NCBI RefSeq assembly: GCF_009727055.1
Contig: NC_052358.1
Location: forward strand, 41,653,337 to 41,717,336
Origin: Benincasa hispida
Taxonomy: Eukaryota; Streptophyta; Magnoliopsida; Cucurbitales; Cucurbitaceae
Direction of reading: 5' to 3'
Length of the DNA: 64,000 nt
Shown piece after piece: positions 21,681-34,477 of this stretch. Below the pieces are notes generated by a model. That model saw nothing but the letters and a program-made list of their open reading frames with translations, did no database searches and had not been told where the DNA came from. Position 1 is the first letter of the stretch. Each line of letters starts with the position of its first letter. The position numbers and the translations under genes were made by a program.

Positions 21681-23672
21681 TGAAGGATCTCTAAATGTAG
21701 AGAACCAATGAGCGGAAGCAGATCATTTCAAATTCCAGTGCAAAAGAACAAGAGCCTTTACAATCAAATAGAACAGTTATGCATAAAAGATAAAATTACA
21801 GGATTCTACAAGGTTAAAAACAAAGGATCGAGTAAACATACCTTTGAAGAACCCTTTTTTCTAGTATTTCCTCGATCAATCAGCACAGCATTCATCGTCT
21901 AACAACATGAATGCAATGAGCCTCTGGAAAACCCTCGATCACAATCGAGTAAAACTCGATCCTCGACCTTCGAATAGAAACTTGACACCGCCACTCAGTT
22001 ATCTTGGTATTCTCGGTGTGAGAATCCAGGAGGTGTGGGCTATGTATGGATTTGGGTAGAGGCATGAAGAAACTGGACGATCGTGTAAGTGGGAGAAGGA
22101 ATAAGCCTATCGTATAGACTTGTGTACTCGATCGTTTAGCAAGCGAGCAATTATCGTATAGAATCCTCGATCGATCATTTACTCTCTCAACCAAGCTATC
22201 GTATATCTTGAGCCTTTTTACCCGTGGAATGAAAAATGAAAACGATTTTCATTTTATCCATTAGTTAGCTATAAACTGATTAAAACCTCCCACTAAGGTG
22301 GTTATTTGGAGAAAATCGAAATCATCTTATAATTAATTTATTATAAATAAATATAATAACTAATTTATCATATTATATTTATAACCTATAATTTTACTAT
22401 CACATCATATGCAATATATAAACCATAGTTCTTTTTCTCCTTTATGGCATTTAATATAAATCATATTTATATTAATTCCTTAAATCAAATAATAACGTAT
22501 CAAATATATTAAATCAATTAAATCATATATAATCGAATTAATTTAATTATATCATATATAATCAAATTCCCTCTTATTAATTTGAACACTTCAAACTAAC
22601 CCCAAACCTGATTCTCAATATGAATTCACTGAGCTACCAAGGGGACCTTATGAACCTATAGCTTGAAGCTCCAACGATATGTGAACAACTAACTAAACTC
22701 TTTCTCACGATATCCACTTCGGACACTCCACTAAAGACCAACAGCTGCAGTCTTCGCACTACAGATATATTTCTTTGTCCATCGGATGTAACCAATCAAC
22801 TGTACGATAACCCTTCACAAATTGCTCGTAAGTACAGTTGGGCCAATTTACTGTTTTGCCCCTTTACATCTAACTCTTTAAGTACCACTGATCTTTCTAA
22901 TGAACAATACATCATAGTCCCATTATGAGTAAACCCTTCTTGGACCAAAAGAAGGTGTGGCGCCACATTGTTCAAGCCCTGGAATCAGTCCTTAAGAGAG
23001 CAATTTATCTACTTACCCCTGCTTCGGGGAAGAAGTGAATTCCGTCTTGTGTAGCTGAGTTCCTAGCTCCCCAATCAGACGAATCCCCAAAGTGGTAGGT
23101 TTGAGTCGGCGATCTGACCACTCGCACCTATGTAAATCAAAGGACCGCCCCCATAGGTACGAGTTCACAACTCATTCAGGATTAAGGTCATGTTACCTAT
23201 GGTCATCCTAGTGAAATGAAAGTCCCTGTCATGAACGACGTTATATAACGAGACTACATGGTCCGGTCTTATACAAACTCTATTGTATAGAGTATCCCCG
23301 CTCGCACGTCTAATACATGAATGATCAGGATTAAACCATTTGTAGCACTTTACAACATTTGTAACACCTACAAAGTGGGCCACACTCGTAGTGTCACAAG
23401 GATAAGGTTTCCCTCCTTTATCCATATACTATAGACCATTTAGGTTATCACTTAAAGCACGATCCACTTGTATTTTTCCACATACATGCTTAAGTTACAA
23501 CGATAACCAAGAATCTTAGTTTATTTGGTTTGTGGTTAATGCAACTAAAATATCTCATATTTCATAGACTGAAATGAATAAAATATCTCATATTATAAAT
23601 CACCAAATTTTTATTCATACAAGTGTTTACAAACTATAAGACCCTACGAGATTTAGGGCATTAACCCCAACA
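21681..23672 (-). repeat. 5' LTR of Copia element A (1,992 bases)
   Basis: On the minus strand it begins TGTTGGGGTTAATGCCC (23672) and ends GATCCTTCA (21681), i.e. TG...CA. A primer-binding site follows directly. It shares internal blocks (TCCACTAAAG, CCTTCACAAATTGCTCGTA, TAAGTACAG, 'tttaggttatcacttaaa') with the LTRs at 40612, 42219, 25965 and 56418. The 3' partner LTR is missing because the element is truncated at 18838. Open frames inside (e.g. 22194-21892, 23425-23165) are chance. Confidence 0.85.
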
Positions 23673-24575
23673 AGTTAATAGAAGCTTTGCCGCTACAAGA
23701 AGAAGATAGGAGGAAAGGATCCATTGCCATCGTTGATCAAGAGAAGAGGAATTGTTGGAGATTGAATTTGGTGGCTTGCCTTCCTTCTATTTATTTGTTA
23801 CTATCGCTAGACATTTCATTCGATTGAGTTGAGATTGTTATAAAAAAACTTGCTATCTTTAAATTCAATCTTATAGTTGCTCATTCCACCTTTGTTTCTC
23901 TATTTACACTCAAATTCGTATGTGGTTGCCACTTGCCTAACTTGATATATACTTGAATTCCATGCTTTAATCATCTTTATCACTTGATTAAAGTTATTAA
24001 GTAGTTAAACCACTCGAGAGAGTAGCTTAAGTATAGAACACATTGAGTCGTAACGCACAGTAGGTTTAGAAATAAAAGTACTAGCGTTTCTACCAATTTC
24101 TGTGACTAACGCATGCATCCTAGAGATAGGAATACCTATGGCATTGTATTGAGAGATGTTGAACAATATGATTGAAGGAACATAAACCCTAAAGCATACA
24201 CATACATTTAGTTTGTAAGCACGCAACCACATTATCTTCATTTCATTCTCACCACATTCACACACACTTGTTTATCTTACTTAGAATCAATGCATATCTC
24301 AAACACTTAACGCCATTCAATCATAAATCCCTCTTTTCCCCTTGAACTCCTATGTCTTGTATGCATGCATTGAAGTTAGTGTAAATACTCTTCACTCACA
24401 TTAATCTAAGAACTCTCTACAACTGAGGAAAACGCAAGGACTGCATAACACTATCCTGAAATACCCGTGTTCGACCCTGGACTTACCAGAAAACCTAAGT
24501 TAGATTTATACTTGGATTTGATTTGGGAAAGCTTGTATGCATCACAAGGTGTGCTTACATCCACTATGATGCATC
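23673..24575 (+). repeat. Truncated Gypsy-type LTR fragment
   Basis: Plus-oriented 3' portion of an LTR resembling the solo LTR at 31678-33327: 'atgcatcctagagatagg' near 24112 and 'gtgttcgaccctggacttacc' near 24468 occur in the same order near its 3' end. The 5' part is missing. It abuts the element A LTR on the left and a gag relic on the right. Confidence 0.5.
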
Positions 24576-24589
24576 GCCTATTTTTCTTA

Positions 24590-25830
24590 AAGAGATATTA
24601 ATCCATCACTCATCTTCATGGGTATAGGCTCCATGGGTATAGGCGTGAGCTATTTGTTTTGGATTAACTGAGGGAGTAACTTAGTATAGGTTATGGGTAT
24701 GGGGTCGTAACTCCTCTGATTACTTTTGAATACTTTTTGAGCATTTGATGAGTGGGTGTTTTACACATTTAATGAGTGACTTGATTGTCCATGTATCGCT
24801 CGGGGTCCATGCCCTGACACATATGAGTTACTTAAAGAACTTTGAGACGTTATTTGTCATTGGGTACTGTACGGTCTTTGCATTGTTTAAAAGTGGCTTT
24901 TGGCTATTACTGATCTCATGGATTTATCTTTCCTTCTTTTTTGGGATGATACTTTTCTTTTGGCTCGACTCGTCTAAGGTGTCCACTATTCTTCCATACT
25001 TCACCCCGTATTCAATCCTATCTCTTATAGAGATGATACCTGAGAAATTTGTTGAAGGCATTTCCAATCATATGATTGTAGTAAGGACATCGAAGAGTAT
25101 TGATGAACATGGTGGTCATCTTTTTATCCATAAGTGGAGGTTGAATTTGTGCTGTCATTTCTTTCCATCTTTGTGCATACTTCTTAAAGCCTTATGTACT
25201 CTTTTTTTCTAAACTCTGGAGATCTAAGCGATCTGAAGCCATGGCCAGATTGTGCTTGTACTGTCTAGGGAATAAGTCTGCCAAATCCTTCCATCTTTGG
25301 ACATGTACTCCATTTAATTGCATAAACTAGCGAGAAGCCGACCCTGTCAAGTTATCTTGGAAGAAATGAATCAACAATTCTCATTATGTATGTGTACTAT
25401 CATCTTCCTACAGTACATGATTAAATGATTCGTCGGACACGACGTTCCATCATATTTTTCAAATTCAGATGTTTTGAATTTTGGAGGGATAACATCATAA
25501 ATCAAACATAATTGTGTTGAATCTATGCTCCAAAATGTATCGACTCCTTGAGTGGCTCGTAACCTTTCCTCCAAGACATCTAGCTTCCCTTTTGATGCAC
25601 CATTTTTAGCCTTTTCTGCTGCATTTTCTAAACTGCCAAATTGTTGAACACAAATCGGATCATTCTTATGATATACTTGTTGTATAGAGAGATGGGTTTG
25701 CTTAGGAATTGGGAATGTGGGGTTTTGAGTTGTTTGTTCTCCTAACAATCCCACTGGGTAGGCATACATATACATGGTTCGTTGCATTTGGGCTGTCGCA
25801 ATGCCCTGATGCTGAGGTATTTACAGAGTG
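24590..25830 (-). pseudogene. Gypsy gag relic
   Basis: Minus strand, 25787-25371: LDVLEERLRATQGVD, then IPPKFKTSEFEKYDGTSCP and HLIMYCRKM, a retrotransposon gag N-terminal region. Further down in shifted frames: LIHFFQDNLTGSAS (~25370), NAFNKFLR-type text, IEYGVKYGRIVDTLDESS (~25000-24940), and YDPIPITYTKLLPQLIQNK (~24700). Several stops and frame changes; no pol follows. The plus-strand frame 24745-25212 is a shadow of this. Confidence 0.75.
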
Positions 25831-25964
25831 AATCGCGAGGATATAGTGGGGTATCTTCTGATCCCTGAACTCCGTTACCTAGCGGTGAAGTTTTGGCCAC
25901 ACTTGCCTTTTTATGCAGTAAGTAGCTCTAAATTTTTTCCCATCTACTCTTTCAATGCGTCAAC

Positions 25965-27373
25965 TGAAGGGATCAAATCTTTAGTGGAAGTGTGTGAATG
26001 CCTTACATCTCGAAAATCGATTTTTGAATAAACAAAAATAGTGTTCTCAAACAAAACTCATGAAGGATAAACATGTCAAAAGTATGTGGGATAAACATGT
26101 CAAAAGTATGCTTTAATGAAGAAGGGAAATTAAAAGAGAACAATTTCTTACCTTTGAATATTCTCAAGCTTCTAGAAAGATCCTCTCGGTTTTGCAACGA
26201 ACATCTTTAAAATCGATCTTAAACATGAACATCTCTTCGATCGATCTTGAACACTACTACGAGAATAACCTTGTTATTCTTAGGATTCCAATAGATAGGT
26301 GGTATCCAACTATTAGAAGAGAAAGAGGTAAAAGATTTCTTTGGTGAGAGTAGAGAGGATTTTCTTTTAGTGGCTAGGTTAAAATTCACCAAATGAATTC
26401 TTGCCTAAAAAGGGCCATAAGTTAGAATTTATATGGAGAAGGGTTAACCTTTTCTCGAAATCTTTCCTTATTTATCTTTGTGCTTAATTAATCTTTCCTT
26501 ATATGGAGAAGGGACCAATAATAGCAAGATAGTCATTCACAAATATTCTTAATACCAACTAGGTAAAATTATCGTTTTACCCTTATGTTACCTCTAACTT
26601 TTTAAGTACCAGTGCTCCTCTAATGAACAACCTGTTTACGATCTAACCAATGAACAGAAATCCTTCTCAGAACAATGGAAGGGCAGGGCTCTTTGTTCAA
26701 CTCCCGGAGATATCACTTAAGGGAACACTCATCTAATTACCTTGAAGTCGGGAATAAGTGAATTTCATATTGTATTATTATGTTCCCAGCTCCCACTTGG
26801 TCTTATCCCCAAAATGGTAGTCTTATTGAGTCGACAAACTGGCCACTCTCACCCATACAAATTAAAGGACATTTCCTCATGAATAGTAGTTCATAATACA
26901 CTTAGGATTAAGACTAAGTTGTATTGGTCATCCAATTGAAGTAGGAACCTAACTAGTTAACGGTGCTACATCTAGGTATATTTCGAGGTTTGGTCTTATG
27001 CAAACTCATTGCATAGGATACCCACACTCGTGTATCACCTATCAGCTACACGAATGCATTGGATCATTGGGTTTGTATCAAATACAAAGTGGATCGTATC
27101 CATAGTGTTACCAAGATAAGGTACCCAACTTTATCCCGATACTATAGACCCTTTAGGCTGCATCTTGAACATTGATCCCTATATGTCTCCACATACAGTT
27201 CAAGACTCATAAGGCAGTCTTGGATGTTAGTCTATTGGATTTAGGATTATTAAGACAAAATAGAATACAACACGATTAATAACATTTATTGAATTAACAT
27301 CGATAACTTTTCATTGATGATGATCAATTAATAATATTTACTATCTACGAATTTTAGGGCACACAACCCAACA
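25965..27373 (-). repeat. 3' LTR of Copia element D (1,409 bases)
   Basis: The minus strand starts TGTTGGGTTGTGTGCCC at 27373 and ends with CCCTTCA at 25965. It is close kin of the LTR at 56418-60190: both have TGTGTGAATRCCTT, 'ttttgaataaacaaaaatag', 'tctagaaagatcctctc' and 'tttagtggctaggtt' in order. The pol relic of element D lies immediately upstream on this strand. Confidence 0.8.
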
Positions 27374-27725
27374 AACTCCTAGTTAAACTAAAACTCTAGT
27401 TAGTGAATTGTACATAATATCATAATCCAAAACAACAGGAATATGGTAAATAAATACAATAAATTAGGGCATCCATATACCCATTACACATCTTCCACTT
27501 GCCCTAGATTATACAAGTCTCGTAGACCTCGATTCTCTAGATGACCCTCGAACACTTTAGCTTAGTGAGCTTTCGTAAATAGATCAACAATGTTGTGCTC
27601 CGAGGCAATCGATCACATCTCCTCATTGTATAATCTTCATATAGGTGATACTTCCTCTCAAGATATTTTTCTCGTTTGTGACTGCGAGGTTATTTAGAGT
27701 TGACTACTGCCCCACTGTTGTCACA

Positions 27726-29319
27726 TTATAAAGTGATGGACAAGTCCATATTTGGAACCACTTCCAAATTGCTTAAGAATTTCTTGAGCAAAATTTCTTT
27801 CTTTGCTACTTCACAAGCAGCTACATATTCAGCCTCCATAGTGGAATCTGCAATGCATCCTTGCTTGACACTACACCATACTATAACTCTCCCATTTAGT
27901 GTAAACACTGATCCTGACATGGATTTCGAAGAATCCTTGTCAATTTGGAAATCAGAGTTGGTGTATCCTAAAAGGATTAAATTGTTAGCTCCATATGCCA
28001 ACTTGTAGTTCCTCATTCTCCTAAGATATTTGAGGATTTTCTTAACTACAGTCCAGTGATCTAACTCTGGATTGGACTAGTATCTATTGACTATTTCCAC
28101 TATATAACAAATGTGTGGCCTAGTGTAGAGCATAATATTCATTAAGTTGCCCACAGTTGAGGCATGGAGAATATGTCTCATATCCTTAACTTTTTGAGGT
28201 GTCTTAGGACACTTTTCTTGAGATAAGTGAACCCCGTGCCTGAAAGGTAACAAACCATTCTTAGAGTTCTGCATCAAATATCGAGTTAACATTTTGTCAA
28301 AATAAGTTGCTTGAGTCAAAGTCAACATTCTATTCTTGCGATCCCTAATGACTTGGGTCTTAAGTACACGTTGTGCCTCTCTCAAATCTTTCATTTGAAA
28401 TTGGGCTACCAACCATTCCTTAATGGCAATAAGGTACCCTACATCATTCCTAATGAGTAGGATATCATCCACATAAAGTACTAAGAAATCTACTTTATCG
28501 TTGATGATTTTCTTATAGATACAAGGTTCATCAATGTTTTGATCAAAACCAAAATATTTGGTCACTGTATCAAATCTAATGTTCCAAGATTTGGATACTT
28601 GTTTCAACCCACAAATGGACCGATTCAGCTTGCATACTTTTTGCTCCTAACCTTGGATTATAAACCCCTTGGGTTGAGACATAAAAATGTTTTCTTCAAG
28701 ATTTTCATTCAAAAAAGAAATCTTGACATCTTAGCCATAATATATGACTATGGTCACTCTCTTCCTTTTGGGTATAACACTTTGCTAGAAGTCTAGCTTT
28801 GAAGGTCTGTACCTTTTCAGCTACATCTCTATTTCTTTTGTGTATCCATTTACACCCAATGGGTTTAACCATTTTAAGTAGATCTACAAGCTCCCATACT
28901 GACATGGAGTACATAGACTCCATTTCAAGGCCCATGGCTTTGACCCATTAGTCCTTGTCTACGTCATTCATTGTCTATTTATAGGACAATGGATCCTCAA
29001 CGGCATCACTTGTATGATAACTTGAGTTTCAATTGAACCCAAATAACGATTAAGTTGTATCACAACCCTCTCATTGCGTCAAGGTACTCTTAACGATTGA
29101 AAAGGATGAGGCTGACCTTAATGTTGGCTTTTTCATTAACTTTTGATGAAGGACCAGTTGTATCAACAACCCTTGTTGATTCTTCAGTAGCTTCATTTAA
29201 TACTATTTTTCGACGTGATTTATCATCTGTCATGTGGACTTCCTTAAAAAATATAATGTTTATCGAACCAAACACCATATTTTTCTTGAGGGTCATAGAA
29301 CAGACCACCTCTCTTTTCC
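27726..29319 (-). pseudogene. Copia pol relic: integrase end, RT, RNase H (element D)
   Basis: Minus strand, in order. Around 29310-29090: integrase C-terminal tail (RRKIVLNEATEESTRVVD, with the segment before it frame-shifted). 28935-28705: start of reverse transcriptase (MESMYSMSVWELVD, PIGCKWIHKRNRD). 28607-28077: palm with the catalytic VLYVDDILLI, then QFQMKDLREAQ and HICYIVEIVNRY. 28016-27726: RNase H (GYTNSDFQIDKDSSKSMSG, DSTMEAEYVAACEVAKKE). The catalytic YVDD survives but frames are broken. The element is cut at 29319 by the LTR at 29320-30780, so its 5' half is missing. Confidence 0.85.
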
Positions 29320-30780
29320 TGATAGCGGAAATCTCGGTGTCGCTCCTAAACTCCTTGCTATACAAATAAAATTTATAAATCACCGAACAAACCTTTTATA
29401 CCAATTAGTAGTACAAGTAGCAAGTCTGTGGTCGAATCACACAGAGCCTAATATGGATACCTAAAAAAAATTGGAATTTGTATAAAATAACCGGGAGGTG
29501 AGAGAAGGAGGGGGAGGGGGGAGGGGTTGTGAAAATTGTTAAAAACTAATTCTGAAAACAAAAAGAAGTGCAATGTAACAATTGTGAAATTTTTCTATCA
29601 AACAAACACTTAGCTTGGGCAATTGTAATTTAATACATTCCTCAATAATTCTATCATAGACTACTCAAAATTTGTGTGAGATTATTTGAACTAAAAAAAA
29701 TTAGCCTACTCGATTAGAATTCTAACCTGTAGTCCATAAAATCAAGTTAATTAAAAGAAGAGCGGGGATCCTCAACCAATCAATTAACTAACAGGCTTTA
29801 AGCTTTAGGGAAAAAACTAAGCCAATTAATTGGTTTCCATCCTTTGATCGATTAATTGAGTGAAAATTGTCTAAGTTAGAAAGTAAATGCTTGTTAATTG
29901 GAATCTCTAATTAACACAACAAACTGATTTAACTTTTGCTTCTAAGTGATGGTTACCTAACGATTACAAATTAGGGCCAATCAAAGCAGCCAATTAAATG
30001 TGCAGCTAATTTGTCAGATTATCCCATACACGAAAACTGAAAATATACTCAAGACAAATTCCATAAAGTTAGAATAATACTCATGGAATTACATAACGAA
30101 TCTCAAGAATTACATTACATTGGAATTAAATTAAACTAACTAACCCAAGCTAATTTCTTACCCTTTAGCCACGGAACATGTCGAAATCAACATGACTGGA
30201 AAATGGGAAGAACTTATTATAAGAAACTAAAAGAAAAAGCACAAAAACAGAACTAGAAGAGAGCTAGCGGTACTCAAAGTCTGAAGAAGAAGGGAATTTT
30301 TACGTGTGTTTTGTCCCAAGCCCGAGGGGTCTATTTATAGAAATCGAGGCAGCGTCGCTCGATGCTACAAAGAGCGTCGCGATGCTTCCCTGCACGCTTC
30401 AGCTATTGTTCCGCTTCAAGTCGTAGCGTCGCAGCATTGCATTGTAGTCTTGGAAGTCTACTTCGCGTCGTAGTGTCGTGACTCTGTGGATGGCATCGCG
30501 ATGCTGCGTTGCCTCTCCCCAAAATGACAGCTACAATCTTTCAGCGTCATGCAATGCTCAAATCGGGTGTTGCGGTGCTGAGGACGTTGTTTCCGCGACT
30601 TCCTTCTTTAATTTGTTCAATTTGGTGCTATCTTGGGCATCTTATTGTAATTTTTACCCGAACACTTAACACGATTGCTTGTGCACTTGATTTCTACAAA
30701 ATAATCAATTAAAACACATTAAGTAGCTTATCGACCATGAATTAAGCAAGAAAAGATAGTCTACAGTTTAATTTTAGTCA
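29320..30780 (-). repeat. Gypsy-type LTR (1,461 bases) without target duplication
   Basis: On the minus strand it starts TGACTAAAATTAAACTG (30780) and ends TTTCCGCTATCA (29320), i.e. TG...CA, with 'tgtgtgattcgaccacag' near its 3' end, the usual plant Gypsy LTR signature. Flanking 5-mers tttcc (left) and gtagg (right) do not match, and the DNA on its two sides belongs to two different Copia elements. It is therefore the remnant of a rearranged element rather than a clean solo LTR. It contains a G-rich tract at 29502-29527. Confidence 0.6.
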
Positions 30781-31379
30781 GTAGGTACATGGGTAACCCT
30801 GGAAAAAATTACTGGGAAACTACCAAATGGGTATTTCAATACCTAGTGGGATCAATGGACATAGGACTATTATACATAGCTTTTAATGAGCCTAAACTAC
30901 TTCTAAAAGGGCATGTTAATGTAGATTTTGCAGGAGATAATGACAAAAGGAGATCCCTAACAGGTTACTCCTTTATGTTAGGATGGAACATCATAAGCTG
31001 GAAGTCTACCCTACAATCAGTAGTTGCCCTGTCCACTACTGAGGCTGAATTCATAGCAGTAACAGAAACAATCAAAGAAGCAATTTGGCTTCAAGGCTTA
31101 ATTAAAGAGCTAGGCCACTCACAAGAATCATTAGAACTACTATGCGATAATTAGAGTGCAATTCACTTAACCAAAAATCAACAATATCATGATAGAACAA
31201 AGCATATTGATGTAAAACTTTTATTTGTCAGAGACATTATCATGAAATGAACAATTATTATACAGAAGTTTAAAACAGAGGACAACGTAGCAAATTTCTT
31301 AACTAAAGCCCTTCAAAGACCTAAGTTCGACCACTGTTTAAAACTACTCAAAGTAGTAGATTTAACTAAGGGAAAATAA
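30781..31379 (+). pseudogene. Copia RNase H C-terminal relic (element J)
   Basis: Plus strand reads MGNPGKNYWETTKWVFQYL, then DIGLLY, RRSLTGYSFMLGWNIISWKS, ALSTTEAEFIAVTETIKEA, and after an in-frame TAG at 31152-31154 continues AIHLTKNQQYHDRTKHIDV, FVRDII and FLTKALQRPKF. This is the RNase H and C-terminal end of a Copia polyprotein of a different lineage from elements A, B and D. Two stop codons are visible (31152 and ~31246). The 5' part is missing. Confidence 0.85.
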
Positions 31380-31415
31380 GACCTTCAAGGAGTTTTTTGC
31401 TTCAAGAGGGAGATT

Positions 31416-31677
31416 TGTTGAGGTGAACCCAAAAGCTCCAAATCTTGTCTCTAAGCTCAGCTTCAGCTCTTGTCAAAGACAAACCATACAAGACTTACAG
31501 TTAGAAAATGCTAAAGAGTTATAACAAACTAAACTTCTTGGCTGAGCACTTTTGTTATTTCTATTTTCTGTAATATACTGGTATAAATAGAATAAAACCT
31601 CTATGATAAATAAGAATGCAACATAAAATACACCTTAGAAGATAAAAGGTTTAAGAGGGAATTCGAGTGTATATACT
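31416..31677 (+). repeat. 3' LTR of element J, interrupted
   Basis: Just upstream is a polypurine tract (CAAGAGGGAGATT, 31403-31415), then TGTTGAGGTGAACCC opens the LTR at 31416. Text continues through 'tataaatagaataaaacc' (31573) until the solo LTR inserted at 31678. The remainder should resume at 33333, after the second copy of the TSD, but I could not identify its far end. Confidence 0.7.
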
Positions 31678-33327
31678 TGATAGTGGGCAGAAATGCACGT
31701 TATCATAGTGTTAAGTTCTTAAACAATGTTGGATTGCGTTAATGAAATATGTTAAATTACGTCAATTAAGCATAAATTCTATAATATTACGGTCGCATGC
31801 GTCCAACGCATTAGAGCAGTTGACCTTTATATTTTTGTGCAGAATATGCGTTAACGCATTGCAGAGAGTGCGATCACAAGAATCCACTGGTCGAGCGCAA
31901 TTTCACCACAAGACTTTGCGTTGATCGTGCTCACAAATATTTGCCTAAGAAGAATCACCGCAACATGGTGGGCGCATCCAGGTGAAAAGATAATTAAGAG
32001 CGATGGAACAGAAAGCTGATGACAGTCAGATCCTAATTAAGTTGACAGTTGATAATGGTCATGAAGTACATTCAGCTTTATCGGTGACAATTATTCGGCG
32101 CATCAATCAGGAATTAAAGTTGTCCCATCTATACAACCAGGAGAGAGAAGCCGCATTTCACCATGGATGCTCTATAAATACCAAGTGCATTCTTCAGGGA
32201 AGGGGTGAAGTAGTCGATTAAGTCATCACTTACAAGCTCACGCCTCTGTCCATAGTTTTCTTTTATTTTAAGGCGGACGCGAGGAAGAAGGAATGTCGGT
32301 AGATCGTCCCGGTAAGCTTGGGAAAGCACCGAAAGCTCGAAGACAGAGAGAGGCCCGACGCCTGTGGAAGCAGGAACATTTGTAGATCAAAATAGAGAAT
32401 TAGTGTAAAAGCCTCGGTCAGCAAGGAATTGCTACGAGGCTCTCTACCTTTATTTTCCATTATCAGTTTGTACTCAACTCAATCATAAGTATGGAATGTC
32501 CTTCTCTATATTTGTTCATTCTCTGTTATTTAAGTATGAGTAGCTAAATTAGTTGAATGGGTTGAGAAGAAGTTAGCTAGCATAACGAAGGAATCTTCAT
32601 CTTTGCGATTATCTTGTTTATGTATGCTTCATCTGTCTATTAGAGATACTCAGGAGGGTAGTCTAAAGATAGGATCTAGACTTGGGAAGGTCAGGTCAGA
32701 ATTTAGGTTTGGAAGAACCAGATTAAAACGCATAAACGAGAGATAGACGCTTAGGAATGAGCACTATTTGTTATTAAAGCATCGCATGTATCTTAGCAAT
32801 AAGGTATGATTGTATGCGGTCACCTTGCCTTCATGAATTTGCATCAACACATAGGACAAGAGTAGAGACTTAGGGATAAGCTCTATGGACATTTTGCATT
32901 CAACACATGCGTACTAGACTTAGGAGCATCGCATTTACATTGGAAAATGACTTGCTATGCATGGTTGTAATATGATCGCAAATTGACGCATTCCCGAGTA
33001 ACTCTAGCTAAAAGACCTTCTCCACCCGTTCATCACATACTCATTGCATCTATCAAGGCAACTATCTTTCTCAAATCCGCTGCCTTTATTTACTTCTTTT
33101 TCATCAACGCAACAACATATCCAAAACTTTATTTATTTACCTAGTTACCGCAAGTTTTCATAAAAATCACCAATGCAACTGTTTTCACAAGTCCCCGTGT
33201 TCGACCCTGGACTTACCAGGAAACTTAGAGGAATTTTCACTTGAATTCCGCTGGGGAAACCTGAGTACACAATGCAAACCCATCAACACATATCATTCAT
33301 ATTCCATTCAATAAAAATAACACATCA
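31678..33327 (+). mobile_element. Solo LTR with perfect TSD ATACT (1,650 bases)
   Basis: Begins TGATAGTGGGCAGAAATGC and ends AATAACACATCA (TG...CA), flanked by identical 5-mers atact at 31673-31677 and 33328-33332. It has no gag or pol, so it fits a full LTR retrotransposon collapsed by LTR-LTR recombination. It is rich in 'gcgatcgcat' type words and has 'gtgttcgaccctggacttacc' near the 3' end. Its start matches the minus strand of the solo LTR at 56744-58303 (GCAGAAATGCACGTTAT against ACAGAAATGCACGTTAT). Open frames inside it are chance. Confidence 0.9.
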
Positions 33328-33332
33328 ATACT

Positions 33333-34085
33333 CATCTTTATAGAATCTGAAACTTGTAATTTTGAAGGATGAATAAAGGGCTTGAAGATCGTTTCCAGAG
33401 TGGATGTAGGTGAAGAATCACCGAACCACTATATCCCTATGCGTTTGTCTTCTTCTTCTCTTTTCATTTATGAGATTACATGTTGTTTTTCCCATGAGTT
33501 CAAACCCATAACCCTAAAAGAAAGAAACGAAGAACAGAGAGCAAGAAAAAGTAGAGAGATCTGAAAAGAAGTATATCAGAAAGCTAGCATAGAGAAAAAC
33601 ATATGGGAGCTCGTTTCCACAAGTTGAATTGTATGAAGTATGAGTGAAGTGGGTTGTATTTTTAGTTTGCTATATCTAATGGACATATGTAGAATTATTC
33701 CTATAAATTTTGTGTATGTGGCTACATGGGAATGTTGAAAACATTTGTATGTAAAAGTTTTGTTCATAGCCATTATAGGTTATATACTTAAAAGCAATGT
33801 GTGACGTGAGATATAATTTTAGTCTTATGATTTTGGAACGTATAACACATATGGATTGGTCTTGTGATTTTGGAATTATCATATATTTGTGCGGGGTTGG
33901 AGTATGCATAATCGTAAATTTTGGAATCTTTCATATATATGAAAGATGATAGAAGAATGGAATTGCTAATTGGATATGTTGGGCTGATATATAGACCTTA
34001 AATGTGCAACTCTTTATTTAAGAACAATGTAATACCTAAAATGAGAAATGAAAAAATCATAGTTTAATTTGAAAAAAAAAAACAT
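33333..34085. other. Intergenic, no gene seen
   Basis: Probably begins with the rest of the element J LTR. Frames at 33382-33564, 33576-33773 and 33676-33909 lack any recognisable domain and overlap each other. Nothing else is recognisable. Confidence 0.45.
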
Positions 34086-34400
34086 AGATTACTTTGAAAA
34101 CGTGTCAAGAATTAAATAACTTGTCCATTATTTCATGGTAAGATAAAATTATATTTGACAAATAAAAAATGTCAAGAGTAATCACATATGATACATAATA
34201 AATGTCAAGAATTAATCAACTTGACATGCCATTAGTGTCAAGTGTATTATCTTTCTTGACACAAGAATTAAAATGTCTTGACGCTATTTTGAAATCAAGT
34301 TATCACGTTAGACTTAACAGTCGATTACACGACGCTTTTGAAAGCGTAGGTATATTCTCCCTTGACATTGGCAAAACATCAAGTAATGCAGATTTTGTAA
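34086..34400. repeat. Cluster of TGTCAAG / CTTGACA motifs
   Basis: About nine occurrences of TGTCAAG or its complement CTTGACA, or close variants, in both orientations within about 315 bases (near 34087, 34170, 34203, 34219, 34237, 34253, 34274, 34361, 34375). Dense short motifs in both orientations are typical of subterminal regions of CACTA-type transposons. The core TTGAC is also the WRKY W-box core, so a regulatory reading is possible. I found no CACTA-type terminus. Confidence 0.45.
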
Positions 34401-34477
34401 TTAGTGATTTGGTAGGCATTTTTCATATTTCAAACCCACAAATGAGAGTTAGTGTTAGATGATATATAATTAAATCT

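Noticed and set aside
24745..25212. 155-residue plus frame with hydrophobic stretches suggesting a membrane protein
   Set aside because: It is the complement of the Gypsy gag relic, whose minus-strand motifs are clear.
29097..29464. Plus frames of 90 and 76 residues
   Set aside because: Antisense of the Copia integrase tail and the adjacent LTR.
34202..34462. 86-residue plus frame
   Set aside because: Made of the TGTCAAG motif cluster; no domain.
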